Positions 23,522-37,111 of a stretch of 64,000 nucleotides of DNA are shown here, one piece after another. A program made the translations under genes and the position numbers. Below the pieces are notes generated by a model. It was not told where the DNA came from. It ran no database searches and was given only the letters and a program-made list of their open reading frames with translations. Every line of letters begins with the position of its first letter. Positions within the stretch are counted from its first letter, which is position 1. The DNA is taken from the NCBI RefSeq assembly GCF_018687715.1, contig NC_056753.1, forward strand, positions 27,219,445-27,283,444. Direction: 5' to 3'. The stretch is from Carya illinoinensis (Eukaryota > Streptophyta > Magnoliopsida > Fagales > Juglandaceae).

Positions 23522-23585
23522 TCAGGAAATCAAAGTTCTCAGCCAACTGAAGCATCTAAATATTGTGCAGTATTATGGCAGTGAT
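23522..23585 (+). pseudogene. MAPKKK (YODA/MEKK-like) kinase exon fragment
   Basis: Following a good acceptor (TTGGCTTCAG), the frame reads EIKVLSQLKHLNIVQYYGSD, which is the alpha-C/beta-4 region of plant MAPKKKs of the YODA group (family pattern EI.LLS.L.H.NIVQYYGSE). Nothing of the rest of the kinase is seen on either side, so this is an isolated exon fragment, probably carried by a transposon or left from a decayed copy. Confidence 0.65.
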
Positions 23586-24296
23586 GATCATAACACACGA
23601 CCCACACGCGGAAAACAAAAGAAAAGAAAAACTCACGCACGGGCAAACTGTACCATTGACATATGTCATCGTTCTTTTTTCCTTGGATTCCAATACAAAG
23701 GGTATTTTATTACATTAATCATTATATCAATTAGTGTAGCTTTCCAAGCAAATTAGTTAGATAGAAACACAATTTTCCTTTTCTGTGTAATAAACGATAA
23801 AAGTGATAGCTTAAACATGTGAGATCCAGATTTTTTTTTTATTTCTTCCGAAGCCACAAAAGTTCAAGCATATAATATTTTTTTTCAAATATTATGCATC
23901 GATATGGTATCCTTTATATCATGTTCTTGGATATCTTTTGTCAATTGATCATACAATAAGCATGGTAGAGATTTATTAGTGAGGGACCTTGTTACTTGCT
24001 TTAACATTTCCTATAAACAATGCAATTTTTTATAATGATAAAATCAAGATAAATGATTTGTCATTATCATCTTCTAAATAGTAGTGTGGATTTTCTTTCT
24101 TGCAAAAGAGAAAGGGACCACCTTGTTTATAGATTTTGTTGATATATATAAAGTTGATTTATGAGGTTTAAACAATATTATATAAAAGCTATTAAGCAAA
24201 CACTTCCACTAATTAAAGAATTAATTTGAAAAAAAAACTGATTAAAGAATTAATTACATATATATATATATATATATTTTTATGTCGGTTCAAGTC
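23586..24296. other. Intergenic, AT-rich
   Basis: AT-rich spacer with a (TA)n run near 24258-24279. I see no gene or element end before the CACTA terminus at 24297. Confidence 0.5.
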
Positions 24297-24960
24297 ACTA
24301 CAAGAAAATTGATGTTTTGCAGGGTGCGAGCTCACCGTAAATCCCTTGTTTTCTCGCAGAGTTAGATGAATTGAGGGGATTTCCATTCACTGAGAATCAG
24401 TTGGGAGTAATACGTCTGGTTAGAGTAATTTCGGTGAAAACTTGTTGGGGGCCGCAGTTGCTAAAGATTTTGCTACCGATCTTTCCCGCAGTAGCAGTCG
24501 ATGGATAACGAGGGCTTGAAGGGCAATTTCGATGGAAAATCATGGGGTAGCTTGGTACTTACAGCCATTGTTTGGGGCATCGCAAACAATACCATTCGGT
24601 GAATTTTGGGGCATTGAAATTGCTCAGGATGTTGCCGCTGACTGTTCTCGCATCAATGATTCGATCCCAATTGAAGTTTGAAGGGCAATTACTGCCAAAT
24701 GGAGGGACGCCACCATTGTGGACATACTATGAGTGGAGGGTCACCACAAAAACTACTAGAAGCAAGATCAAAGGGGCATACTAAAATAAACCTTTAGTGA
24801 TAGTTGAGGTGAATTTGCTTATGCTTGGAATTCATTGCGTGTGAGTGCATGCGGAAAGGGGTGAATCCGTAGGAAATAGCAAATTTGAGATCGAATATTT
24901 GCAGTGAATAATGTTGGATGTAGTGGGGGGAAACTGATCAAGAATTGGTTGGACGTAGAA
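24297..24960 (+). mobile_element. CACTA (En/Spm) element terminus
   Basis: It begins CACTACAAGAAAATTG, the terminal inverted repeat of plant CACTA transposons. Inside are reiterated subterminal words (GAAGGGCAATT at two places, TTTGGGGCAT at two places, TCGATGGA), as expected for a CACTA end. I did not find the matching TAGTG end in this orientation. A CACTA-associated gene fragment at 30310-30573 could belong to the same element, with the repeats and solo LTR nested between. Confidence 0.65.
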
Positions 24961-25699
24961 AGTGTATATTTGGATCGATTTTTATGCTTTTTTCAAATTC
25001 ATCATTAGTACGTACATTCTTATGGCTGGAACAGAATCTCATAAACCAACCCAGGTAATCGTTCCTCAATCTCAACTAGTTGCTCAGCTAACCTATTTGC
25101 ATTTCATACAATAGATTTATTGTACAGATTTTCTTGATTAATATTGATCCTTTGCCAATCAACCCATGTTTAGAAAATGTATCAATTTAACAACCTTGTA
25201 AATAAATTGTCCCTAAATCCTTAATAGCAAATTGAACAGCCCGACTTGTATAAACTTCCTGTAATTTTTGTAGTCTAGACTTTTTGTTTTAGATTTAATG
25301 TAGGAAATTGACAAAATGGCAAACTAAAACACCATATATTTTACTTGCATTTTCATGTACAATATTTCCATCTAGTTTTCATACAAGTTTGAATGAACAT
25401 CTCATTTACTTTCACATCATTATACATTATAGCACATAGAAAGATTAAATGTCATGCAAAATCAAGCTTATATTCCTAAATACATATTGCCACTAAAAAT
25501 ATCATGTAACACTACATTGGTTCAGTTGTCAACATGGCTATACATTTAAACCTGGGAGTGAAGTCTATATATAGCATCCTGTGGGTAGGCTCATTGGTGC
25601 ATCAAAAAATTGTCATCTTCTCTCATATCAACTTGTGAGAGCTACCTGCATATTACAGAGATGAAAACAATTATAGTCAAAACAAGTGTAGAGCCTACT

Positions 25700-27310
<1,611 letters not shown>

Positions 27311-27529
27311 AAACACTCTTAACCATTGCAGATAAGACACATCAGTAGGAAGGGATTTTAAAGCATACTTACAAAGTGTTAGAAAAACCTTTAATAAAAT
27401 AATTCACAGCCCCATTTTCCAACAATTATATGCCCATGACTCTGATGTAATGCCATTCTAGTAACTAAAACCAATTGATAAAACCTACACCATTTTTCCT
27501 TGACAACTATGATCCAAAAAATGTGCTTC

Positions 27530-30146
27530 TGACATCCCCATTTTACGTGTATTTTTATTGAGTGATTTTATTTAAATTATTATAATTAGTGATTTTCTTA
27601 TTTTAAATTAAATGTGATTTTTCTAGTATTATTTTATGATTTTTAAGTTGTGAAATTATTTTAACATGCTTTCTTGCCATTTATTATTGTTTTGTATTTA
27701 AATTACTTTTTAAATTAAATTAGTTATTTTTTGGCCTTAGAATTATTGTGTTTTTAGATTTTATTATTTTATTTTATTTATTTACTGCGTTTGAATTATT
27801 TGATTTAATTTACTATTTTGAAAATAATTTTCATTGGATTAGTTTCTTGACCCAAGATGTGAGGGTTAGACCTCATTTCTTTCTCTTCATTTTTCTTTTT
27901 CTTCTTTCTTTCCCTTCTCTCTCCCCCTACTTTTTCCTCCCCGCGCGCGACGTCCCCCACTCTCTCCCCCCATCGTTTTTTTCGTCCGCCCCTAGCGCCG
28001 CCATAGCTCCACTGTGTACCACACCGCCACTCCCATTCTCTTCCCCTCCGGCCAGTGAACTTTTCCCTCCATTTTCATGCCACCTCGTGCAGCCGTTAGC
28101 CGCCGCGTATGGTTTGAAGCTGCGTCATCATTTTCTTCTAGCTCTGCTGTTGCTTCCATTCTCTTCCCCTCCCACCGGCCAACACCCTCCACCAATCTCA
28201 ACCCCTAACTCACCGTCATTTGCCCCCACGAAGACCACCAAGCCACACGATTTTCTTCACTTCCTGCCGCCATTGCACCACTATTGGCCACCATCTTTTT
28301 CCCACTTCACCACCAACTCTTCAGCTTCCCAAACCACCCTTCATCAGCCCCGATCTGTCACCAGCAAAGTCCGACCATCTCACTTTCCATTTTAGCATTT
28401 TTAGCTTTCGACCGCGGCTTGTGTCGCCACTTATGGCCAACTGTCACTTCTATTAGCTTCATCGACACTCCTAAACCCTACCCTACCCTTCCCTAATCTT
28501 CATTTGATTCCGTTCACATTTGGGTATTTTGGTACCCACGGCCACAGTGTATTTTGCACTGTCACGTTACCTTTCGGCCACCTTTTGCAGCTTCTTGATT
28601 ATTCGAAAAATATTTTATAGCACTGTAAGTATTTTTCAAACTTTCTTTAAGATTTAAATATATTTTTACTTTAATAATAATTTGTGACTCGTTGGTTGTG
28701 CCGGACTGAGTTTGAGGAGTCGGGAGTCGAATGTATTTGAGGATGTAGTTATTTATCTTTGGATGATTTGGATTGCTGGGTATTTTGTGTCATGTCATTT
28801 GCATTGCATGGTGCATGCATATATATGTATTGAAAATTGAAAAATGGGTTTTCACGTGTAAATGGATTTTTGGATGCTTGTGTATCATGACCCCAAGCCA
28901 AAATGAGGCATTATCTCGGTGAAGCTCCTTTGGTCACTCGGGAGCGAAAAATACTGAGTGACATCTCCTGGATTGTCGCTGGGCGACAACAGCATCAGAC
29001 GATACGATAACGCTATCGTGCCGACTCTGTGGTCTCTTGGCTGGGGAGGACTAGAGGATGCTTGGTTATGATACGCGGCAGGTGTGAAACTGGGTGTCAC
29101 TCGTTGTAGATGTCACATGTATAGTCGTTACCTGCAGTGTGGCATAAGAGTCAGAGTGTGCAGATGATTCCTAGAAGAGATCATGATGCATATAATAAAT
29201 TGAAAACTGGTTTTGATATTGGATATGGGTCATTTTCTGAAAAAATGACGAGTTTAATTAAAAGATATTTGTGGGCCATTTTCTAAGAAAATTGTGAGAA
29301 TTTATAATGGATTTTTGTTGACAATTTTCTGGGAAAATGGTAGATTTATTGTTTTGGGCCATTATCTGGGATAATGAGGAGGAAAGGTTTTAAAGGAATT
29401 ATTGTGGGCCAAAAATGAGATTTTTGGCGTGTATTGGACAAAGGATTTTTTTGGGAAATGTTATTTTTGGAGCTCATGTATATGACATCTTGTTCATGCA
29501 TATTGTTGAGGTTTTAATATATTTTTATATTGTGGGTTGCTTGGAATATTACTTACCTGCGGTACCGTCTTTGGTACCATAAATTTTGATGTAGATGTCG
29601 AGGAGGCCAAGTTAGAGAAGGCGGCTCTGCCGGAGGATTGATTTGGTACTCTTGGTTACTTATTGGAAATTATTTCCCTGTTTTTAATTTATGTAATTTC
29701 GTTTTATGATATTTCTGGAACTTGTAATATTTTATGAAAAATTCTAAACATAATCTCATACACCACACACCACACATTTTTTTAATTTTTTTATTTTACC
29801 AAATATTTGGTATATGGATAATGAGTAAATTTAATTGGTTTAAAAAGAATAAATCCAAAAATAATTTTAAACAAATTTTAAAAAATAAAAAAAGTGAGGT
29901 GTGTGGTATGTGAGGCTAATGAGTAGCAAAGCTCATATTTTATTATGCTTGTTTTAAGCGAGTTTGTATTTAAACAAATTGTGGTACTTAGTTGAAAGAC
30001 TTTTATTACCCTCTGCATTGTTTTTGTTGTACATGTGTTGCATGTACACACATTTCACACTTGGCGATGGAATGCGTGACTCGTGTTTTCATCATCCCGA
30101 CGTCTCGATTTTCACGTATTCGTACGTGGGAGTTGGGGGTGTCACA
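27530..30146. mobile_element. Solo LTR of a large Ty3/Gypsy-type element, copy A (2.6 kb)
   Basis: Starts TGACATCCCCATTTTACG and ends GTGGGAGTTGGGGGTGTCACA-like, and is similar along its length to 55534-57845, which has a clean 5-bp duplication. The repeat GTGCTT flanks this copy (27523-27528 and 30147-30152) with one extra base on the left, so the ends are slightly eroded. No retrotransposon proteins lie inside; the 215-codon proline-rich frame at 27748-28395 is LTR sequence, not a gene. A GCACTGT...CACTGTAAG region and a GGTACC-rich block recur in both copies. The Del/Tekay-like assignment is from LTR size and TGTAAYATCCC-type start only. A MITE sits within it at 29736. Confidence 0.78.
29736..29934. 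mobile_element. Mutator-like MITE (199 bp) nested in solo LTR A
   Basis: Perfect 9-bp direct repeats ATATTTTAT flank it (29727-29735 and 29935-29943). The ends are inverted repeats: CATACACCACACACCACAC inward from the left against CACATACCACACACCTCAC read from the right, and the right terminus reads GAGCTTTGCTACTCATTAGC. The other LTR copy (near 57640) lacks it, which confirms the insertion. Confidence 0.85.
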
Positions 30147-30309
30147 GTGCTTGCTAGTAATAGTTAGTAATACTTCTTACCAAAATATCAAAAAGCTCCC
30201 AGTTTAGAAACCTATCCAGCTAAATATCTCCTTGAGTGTCTCTATTAGACTCTCTTTGAGATGTTGAGTTATTTATCCTCTGGTCATAGGACATTTGCCA
30301 AACCAATAA

Positions 30310-30573
30310 TTATCTTACATCCCTTTTTATTTCATCCAATTCAGTCTTGTACATCAATGCCTCATTTTTATGCTTCTCATTTTCTTGGGCTAGGTGCTCA
30401 ATTTGTACCGACATAGCTGATGTTTTAGTCTCGGGTATAACTAAACCACCAAGTCCTCTTGTATAACCAGACCTATGTCCTAGCACATCTCTAAATATTG
30501 TATTTGTAGCCTCATCTGTGTGCTCATCAGGCTGGATCTCATCTAATTTTTCACACATTGTATTGTGATGCAA
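30310..30573 (-). pseudogene. CACTA-associated transposase fragment (Ptta/En/Spm, plant)
   Basis: The 87-codon frame contains TNTIFRDVLGHRSGYTRGLG, the signature of the plant Ptta/En/Spm transposase domain, followed by a coiled-coil-like segment (IEHLAQENEKHKNEALMYKTELDEI). No complete gene; the reading frame is closed on both sides. It is likely from the CACTA element whose end is at 24297, or a separate one. Confidence 0.7.
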
Positions 30574-30781
30574 ACAATGCCTCTTATATGATAACTAGTT
30601 AGGGGAAATAACCAAAGTAAAAAGAATGGAACAATATAGCTTAAAATTAGTAAGATAGAGAGCACATACGATGTAGCAGTTACAGACTATGGTAGTACAG
30701 CTATTGCAATATGCAGAAATATAGACAGTACCGTGCCCTATTTTTGTGAAAACTGACTGCATCCAAAGCTCCAACTCCAAC

Positions 30782-30975
30782 CATGGTGAGGCTGCTGCAC
30801 TACTTCTAGGGATTCAAGAAGCTAAAGACAAAGGAATTGGAAAACTTGTGATTGCAAGAGACTCCTTAAATACTCTATTGGCAGTCAAAGATACAAGCAT
30901 CACTCTAGATTGGTTAGTTTAACCAATCATCCAAGATATTAGGCTTGCTTTAACGTCCTTACAAAGCTTGGATAT
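30782..30975 (+). pseudogene. RNase H fragment of a LINE
   Basis: The plus-strand frame reads HGEAAALLLGIQEAKDKG then IGKLVIARDSLNTLLAV, the E...D core of the plant LINE-type RNase H domain (E in EAxA, D in xxDS). A stop follows DWLV and the rest is damaged. It directly precedes the truncated end of MIK2-like copy 3. Confidence 0.7.
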
Positions 30976-31197
30976 GAGGAAAATACATGAATTATAAATC
31001 GATACGCGCATTCCATTACATAATAGGCAAAAACCAAAAAAATGTTTGGAAGCATGCCCTTATTTTTATTCCACCGTCCTTAACTTTCATAGTGGGAAAG
31101 ATCCCCCTATATTTGTATAAAACTGCTGCTGAACAGTCATCTCTTCTTTTTGCCTTAATATATGAAATGCTTGTTTGTTTTTTTTTTTTTTTAAAAG

Positions 31198-32614
31198 AAG
31201 TGAACAGTAACTTCCAGGCTCCCTATTCCCTTGGAGTTTTTCCTATGAACTGATTTCGGGACAGGTCAAGATATCCAAGTAGACTTGCTTTATAAAAATC
31301 ATCTGAGATTGTACTTGAAATTCTATTGTCGGAGATCTTCAGGCTTGTTAGGTTTTTGCTTTGCCCCCGATTGATCGACAGCTTACCATACAACTTGTTA
31401 TGACTCAGATCGATGTAAACCAAACGTGGGCATATGCCAAAATATTCTGATATATATCACCTTTCAGTTGATTTCTTTGGACCTGAAACCTGATTAAGTT
31501 GGTACAGTTTCCTAAACTTTTTGGAATTGGACCAACGAAGTTGTTTCCCCTAGCAGCGAAGTGTTCCAGTAACCCATTAGTGCATATGTTTTGTGGTAAA
31601 TAACCAGACAAGTTGTTCTCGGCCACTAGAATAAAAAAAGCAGAGATGTAAGATTATTCTTTTCTCTAGGAATGGAGCCACTGAGTTTATTCATAAAGAG
31701 ACATAAGCCAGAAAGGGATGTAAGTTTTTCGAGTTCTTGAGGAATAGACCAGATAAAGGATTCACACACAGCATCAACCTTGTGAGGTTGTTCAAGTTCC
31801 CTAGTACTGGAGGGATGTTTCCTGAAAATTGATTGACTGCAAGATCCAATATAGTGAGCTCGGTCAAATTTCCTACTTCCAGAGTTATGCTGCCAGATAG
31901 ATGATTATCATCAAGTTCCAGAACTATGAGCTTTGTCAAGTTTCCTATAGAAGTTGGGATTGACCCTATAAGATTGTTTGTTAGCAAATTCAGCTCAGTT
32001 AGAGAACAAAGCATTCCTATTCCTTGAGGAATAGATCCATTTATCTGATTCCCATCCAAATAAAGGTGTTGAAGACTGGTCAGCAGACACATATCAGATG
32101 GAATATTTCCTGAGAAATTATTAAGACGCATGACTAGATGAGTGAGTTTTGAAAGATTTCTGAGATGGGAGGGAATGGTTACATAAAGGAAGTTGTTAGA
32201 AAGCTCAAGGTGGGTAAGATTTGGAAAGGATGAGAAGCTGAGATGTTGAAGCGTACCCCTCAAACCAGTGTTTGTGATGTTTATATGCGTGACAGTTCCA
32301 GCCTCATCGCATGTGATTCCAACCCACTTGTAGGGGGCATTAGAAGAAAAAAAGTAGGAAGATGAAGTAAAATTCCGGGGAGGAAGACTAGTCCAGGAAG
32401 GAAGGAGCATTTGAGTTGAGTTGTCAAAGCTGCTTTTCCATGTTAGAAGAGCCTCTGCTTGTTCTTTTCCTGGAGTCGCAGAGGAAGAATCTAGTGCAGA
32501 AGCAACTCGGAAAAAATAGATCAAGATGATGAGGATGATGTGGGTTGAGAACAACGAGAACTTGAACGGAATAAGCAGGTTAGAAAGCGGTTGTTTAAGC
32601 TGTAAAACTGACAT
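31198..32614 (-). pseudogene. MIK2-like LRR kinase pseudogene, copy 3
   Basis: The ATG at 32614 opens 307 codons matching the signal peptide, LRRNT cap and first LRRs of the intact gene. Frameshifts then occur at about 31745 (one base lost in GAGGAATA), about 31640-31660 and about 31455 (an extra TA in a TATATA run). Homology ends abruptly at 31198, inside the LRR domain; the rest of the LRRs, membrane segment and kinase are absent. The upstream region (to about 32820) matches the other copies. A truncated ectodomain product of about 300 aa is conceivable but the frame ends in nonsense residues. Confidence 0.9.
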
Positions 32615-32820
32615 GATAATTTTGGCTCTGGGGCACTCAGATCATTAATTGGTTTGCTGAAGTACAAGTGACGAATGTCGCATATGAGGTACTTAGATAT
32701 AATACCATATATAACAAAGATCAACTTCAGTCGAGGATGACTTACCAACACTAGAGGTCTCACTCGTGCTTGTGAAAACGAGAAAAACCCTCTCATCAAA
32801 CGTTTCCTACCATTCGTTTA

Positions 32821-34150
32821 CACTAAGCTAGAAATTTAAGATGCCAGTTGATATACCCTATCATCCAAATATCTTCTACGTTCCCCTCACACCATTCCGT
32901 GTATGTATTTTTTATTTCTTCCAAAAAATGAAGATGCCAGTTGATATGATCCTTTATCATGCGATTGGAAAACAAGACATTCCTTGTTATTTCTCCTGTG
33001 TCTTGCAGGTTGTCCTTCGATACCTAAGTTAGACTTGTGGTAATGCACAAGAGAAAAGCCAAAGGGATAGGAGGAGAACAGTGTCCTATTTACCTTTCTT
33101 CCTGTCTATATATCATGGAAAGTGCAACATTGCACCTCTTTTCCTAAAGACTGCCGTGATCTGAGATGGTTCAACCGTCCACAAGGTTTATATTTGGGCG
33201 TCCATTTTGCTTGGATTGATCATCCCGAGACCTTACACTGTGGATGCTAGCTGGGTAGATGTGCTTTTGGAGTTTATCTCGGGGGGCCGGTTCTAAGTTC
33301 CAACTCTGGGGGACAATGCCTGAAGACCCAAGAGGAAGGAGCATTCGTCACATGGTTCTCACGGGTCGTGACCTTGGGCCGTCCACAGTCCTATATTCGC
33401 CTGTTGGGCATATTTATCCCCAACAATGCCGATCAAGAGTTTATAGAAGCGGGCAAATTCGTAGTTTATATGACATGGCTGATCAAATGCCTCTTTTCTA
33501 TTTATAATCTGATTGAGTTTCATCTACCTATTAAATTAAAAAGTTCAATAAATAATTCTCCAATAATTTGATGCCACGTTAAAGGATGGTTTGAAGATGA
33601 TGATTAAAGGTCGATATTGATGAATAACACTTATAAAAGAAATTAATCAAGTTGATCACTTAGTTTTCAAATTCAAGAAGTTTATCATATATAGTACGTG
33701 CAAGGGAAGTTACTCTAATATATGTGCGCTAAGGGGCATCACTGAAAATTGATTTGAGAATTGGTGTCACGTGGAAGCTGTTAGCCTAAGCAATTCCAAT
33801 TTAATTTCAGTTAGTTAGAATTAGTCTAAGCAATTTCATTTATAGAGGGGAGTTGTTTAATTGGCTTAGAAGTAGTAATTAATTAATGGGATGTAGATGG
33901 CAGGATAATTAAGAGCTCGTTTGGATGTTAAGAATTATATTTTAAATATTTGTAAATAGTAATAAATAATTTATAAAAAATAGTGAAATATTTTGAATTA
34001 AGATATTTTATTAGATTTTGAAGAATGAAAAAAAAAGAGTTAAATTTAAAAATACCAAAAAATATCTAAAAAATAGTTATATTCTCGATCGTAACCTCTA
34101 ATTGATCCTATATTAACTATCTTTCACATTTTGTGATAATTAAGCCCATG
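32821..34150. other. Spacer, unassigned
   Basis: A GCCAGTTGATAT repeat occurs at 32843 and 32938. A GC-richer block at 33030-33480 has frames (33259-33507 and 33368-33571) that I do not recognise; part of it (GTGGTAATGCACAAGAGAAAAG) resembles GTGGTATTGCACAAGG at 13660 inside the Helitron, so it may be a transposon piece. The remainder is AT-rich. Confidence 0.4.
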
Positions 34151-34292
34151 AAAGAAGTTTGTACATATATTTTTATATATATTTAATTTGATACTTGCCG
34201 GCATGCTGCATGTGATCTTCTTTTGACAGCTGTAATAAGCCTGCTTGGTTTCATTAATTCACTGTCTGCTGATAATAATTTATAAGGATATA

Positions 34293-34580
34293 TATAATAG
34301 CTAGGTAACTGGTCATGACCCAATTCCAAGCATGTATCAGCTCATTTGTTTTTATATTCATAAAAAAGTTTTAAAAAAAATCCAATCTGTTAAGATTTGT
34401 AAGCCAGCTAACGAGCTCGCTTTTTCTATGGTCTCCCAAATGTACAGTACCATGATTCCCGGCCTTGACCATAGTGATTAGTGAATACCTTTGAGTCTTT
34501 GAGACTTTGACCAAAGCATGCATCGGAAGGCATTCCAGGCAAGTCTCCGTATACGTATAAGTCTGATCCGTATGTCTGTA
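34293..34580. repeat. Duplicated flank of the TIR cluster, copy 3
   Basis: Similar to 22310-22400 and 44220-44490 (TTTGTAAGCCAGCTA, ACCATGATTCCCGG, AAAGCATGCATCGGAAGGCA, TCTGATCCGTAT). It precedes a TIR exon-2 relic, so it is part of a further degraded unit of the TIR array. Confidence 0.7.
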
Positions 34581-34792
34581 TTTTAAGATTGTTGTCTAAA
34601 AACTATTAGTTTTGTAACACAATGCATTGTAATCTCTTTTAGAATAAAATCTCTTGCAACTTTATGGATATAGGTACATTGGTGAATTTTGTGTGTTGTA
34701 TGTGTGTACGCTCTTGATTCCTGAATTTCTGCATTTGCTTGCATGTTTTATGTCTCGATATATATTGTTGTGTGCAGCTGTGATGTTTTTTC

Positions 34793-34885
34793 ACAACATA
34801 GAGTTCCCACAAAGTGCTTGTTCTGATGCCATCATAAAACAAATTCATGGTCAAAGTTTCTGAGAGTGTTTCAGAAATCTAGTTA
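34793..34885 (+). pseudogene. TIR gene exon-2 relic (third copy)
   Basis: Aligns with exon 2 of the two intact TIR genes: GAGTTCCCACAAAGTGCTTG, TCTGATGCCATCATAAAACA and GAGTGTTTCAGAAATCTAG with the same TAG stop. There is no recognisable exon 1 before it. Confidence 0.7.
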
Positions 34886-35433
34886 GGCTTAAGTTCGCCA
34901 GTTTGGTTACCAGATACAGATAAAATGTTTTCATCTTATATGTACCGTACACCAATTTTTTATATCCAAGCACTTTATATTTTATCTCTAAATTTTAAAA
35001 ATATTCATGTAAATAAACAGTAATAAACAATAAAATTTGATAGTTGATAGTCCGTGAATAATACAAAACTGATATGAACAGTCCAAACTAACATGAACAA
35101 TGGCATAAATAGTGCACAATTCGGCTAAAAATTAAAGTTATGGGACCAAATATTTTTCAAAACTCAAAAATTAAAAACTATCATGTCTCATCTCACTATC
35201 TAAACACATATTTTTTTACAAATCATTTTATATTTTCTTAATTAAAATTTTTTATTACTATTCAAAATATCTCATCTCATCTTATATGAACTGTGTATCC
35301 AAACAAGGCCTGAAATATTTCTATTATGTTAAATGGATTTTTTTTTGTTACCCCCTCATCTTCTCACATAGAAAGCCCGTTAAATTAATTTCGCCCCTCA
35401 GGGTATTCCCACCCTCGACCTGACCAAACTCCC
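34886..35433. other. Repeat-like spacer
   Basis: Contains words such as ATCTCATCTCATCTTAT, TCCAAGCACTTTATAT and TATCCAAACAAGGCC that look like a dispersed short element (a related GAGATGAGATGAGAATTTTG word occurs at 2021-2040). No gene. Confidence 0.4.
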
Positions 35434-36972
35434 TAAGGACTGGGCTGGTCCGATCTGGTTGGTCCATTTGGTCAACCTTGGACCTTTTATTTTTAAATAT
35501 TTTTTTTATCAAATGGTATTTTATTTAATACTTATGTAATTATATTGTAATATATTTAATATATATACATATGGTATACTATTATATATATATTAGTAAT
35601 ATGCTAATACTATTAGTCTATTAGTATATAGGAAATTAGTAATAGTTATTAACTTATTTACTATAACTAATAATACACTAGTACTAATACCATAACTAAT
35701 AACTATATGTAATAATAGTAATACTATATGTAATATACTAATATTACTATATCTCTTCAAACCCCCACACATTTATTAATACTCTATGTAATACTATATT
35801 AAATAATAGTAATACTCTATGTAGTTATAGTGATTTAATACTAACATATTACATATTAAGTTAATTATATTAATAGTATTATAAATTTATACATATATGA
35901 TATATTATAATTTATAATGTAACTCTTATAATATGTTAATATACTAAATATATCTATTTATAGACTTATAATGATTTAGTTATTATGAATTTATAATTAG
36001 TATAACTATATAATAGTATTAGTATTAGACTATTAGTAATTTAGTATAGCTATATTATATTAGTAATATTAGTTATATTGAATCAGTCAGTTAGTGTAAC
36101 TATATTCTACATTATTAGTATTAATATAAGTATTAGTATTAGTTATAACTATATAGCCTATATTAGAATTGAGAGTCTTAGACTATATAATAGAGTAATA
36201 GTATTAGTACAACTATATAAATATACTGTATAGCTATATATTAGTATTAATTATAGTTATTAGTATAACTATATAATATTATTAATAGTAGACAATTAGT
36301 ATAACTATATATTAGTTTTAGTTATACTGTTATAGTGATTTAGTATATTATAATTTATACTACAACTCTTATAATATGTTAATATGTTAATATATACTAC
36401 TACTATATATTGTATTTATATATTAAATAATATAATAATACATTCATACTAAATATATATAGTTATATTTATAGTGATTTAGTTATTAACTTATTATGAT
36501 TAGTATAAGTATATAAATTATAACAATATTAGACTATTAATATAACTAAATATTAGTAATATTAATTATGGTGAATCAGAGATTTAATATAACTATATAA
36601 GTATTAATTATATAATTGTGATTAGTATAACTATATAAATTATATAATATTATATTAGTATTAATAGTAGACTATTAATATAGCTATATATTAGTATTAA
36701 TTATAGTTATCTAGTATAACTATATTAGTATAATTATAACTACAATCCATATTAAACATTTAGTATTTTTTTATACCATATATAATTATATAATTAATTA
36801 TATATAATTATTATATAAATAATATTTTTTAAAAATTTCCATTCAATCTGATCCGGTCCGAAGTAAAAAAATTTTAAAATAAAATTAAACTGAATGAGTT
36901 TGATCTCTTAAAAATTAGATCGAATTAATCCGGTCGGTTTTTCTTTTTCAGACTGGTCAATTCTCAACCTTA
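35434..36972. mobile_element. Non-autonomous hAT-like element with TA-rich core
   Basis: The left end TAAGGACTGGGCTGGTCCG and right end, read inward, TAAGGTTGAGAATTGACCAG are inverted, followed by CCGGTC-type words (TGATCCGGTCCG, CCGGTCGG). The 1.25 kb core is an (ATTAGTATAACTATA)-like low-complexity tract. A similar tract lies at 61000-61690 inside the hAT element starting at 60814, so they are probably related. No target duplication found. Confidence 0.5.
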
Positions 36973-37008
36973 TTTGTAATATTGTCATTTGATTTTCCGG
37001 TTTTGATA

Positions 37009-37111
37009 AGATATTGGCTAGCGTTCCCACAAATAAATTGAATAATGATCATTCTGATACCATCATAGAAGAGATTAGTTTCTCAAAGTGTTTCAGGTAT
37101 CTAGTCTGCTT
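37009..37111 (+). pseudogene. TIR gene exon-2 relic (fourth copy)
   Basis: Aligns with TIR exon 2: GATATTGGCTAGCGTTCCCA, then TCTGATACCATCATAGAAGA and AGTGTTTCAGGTATCTAG. It follows a T-rich acceptor-like stretch and GGTTTTGAT. Exon 1 is missing; the TA-rich hAT element lies directly upstream. Confidence 0.65.

Noticed and set aside
27748..28395. 215-codon proline/serine-rich frame
   Set aside because: It lies inside a solo LTR; the homologous part of copy B does not keep the frame, and composition alone (C/T-rich leader) explains the residues.
33259..33571. 82- and 67-codon overlapping frames in a GC-richer block
   Set aside because: No recognisable domain, two frames compete, and part resembles Helitron-internal sequence; kept only as unassigned spacer.
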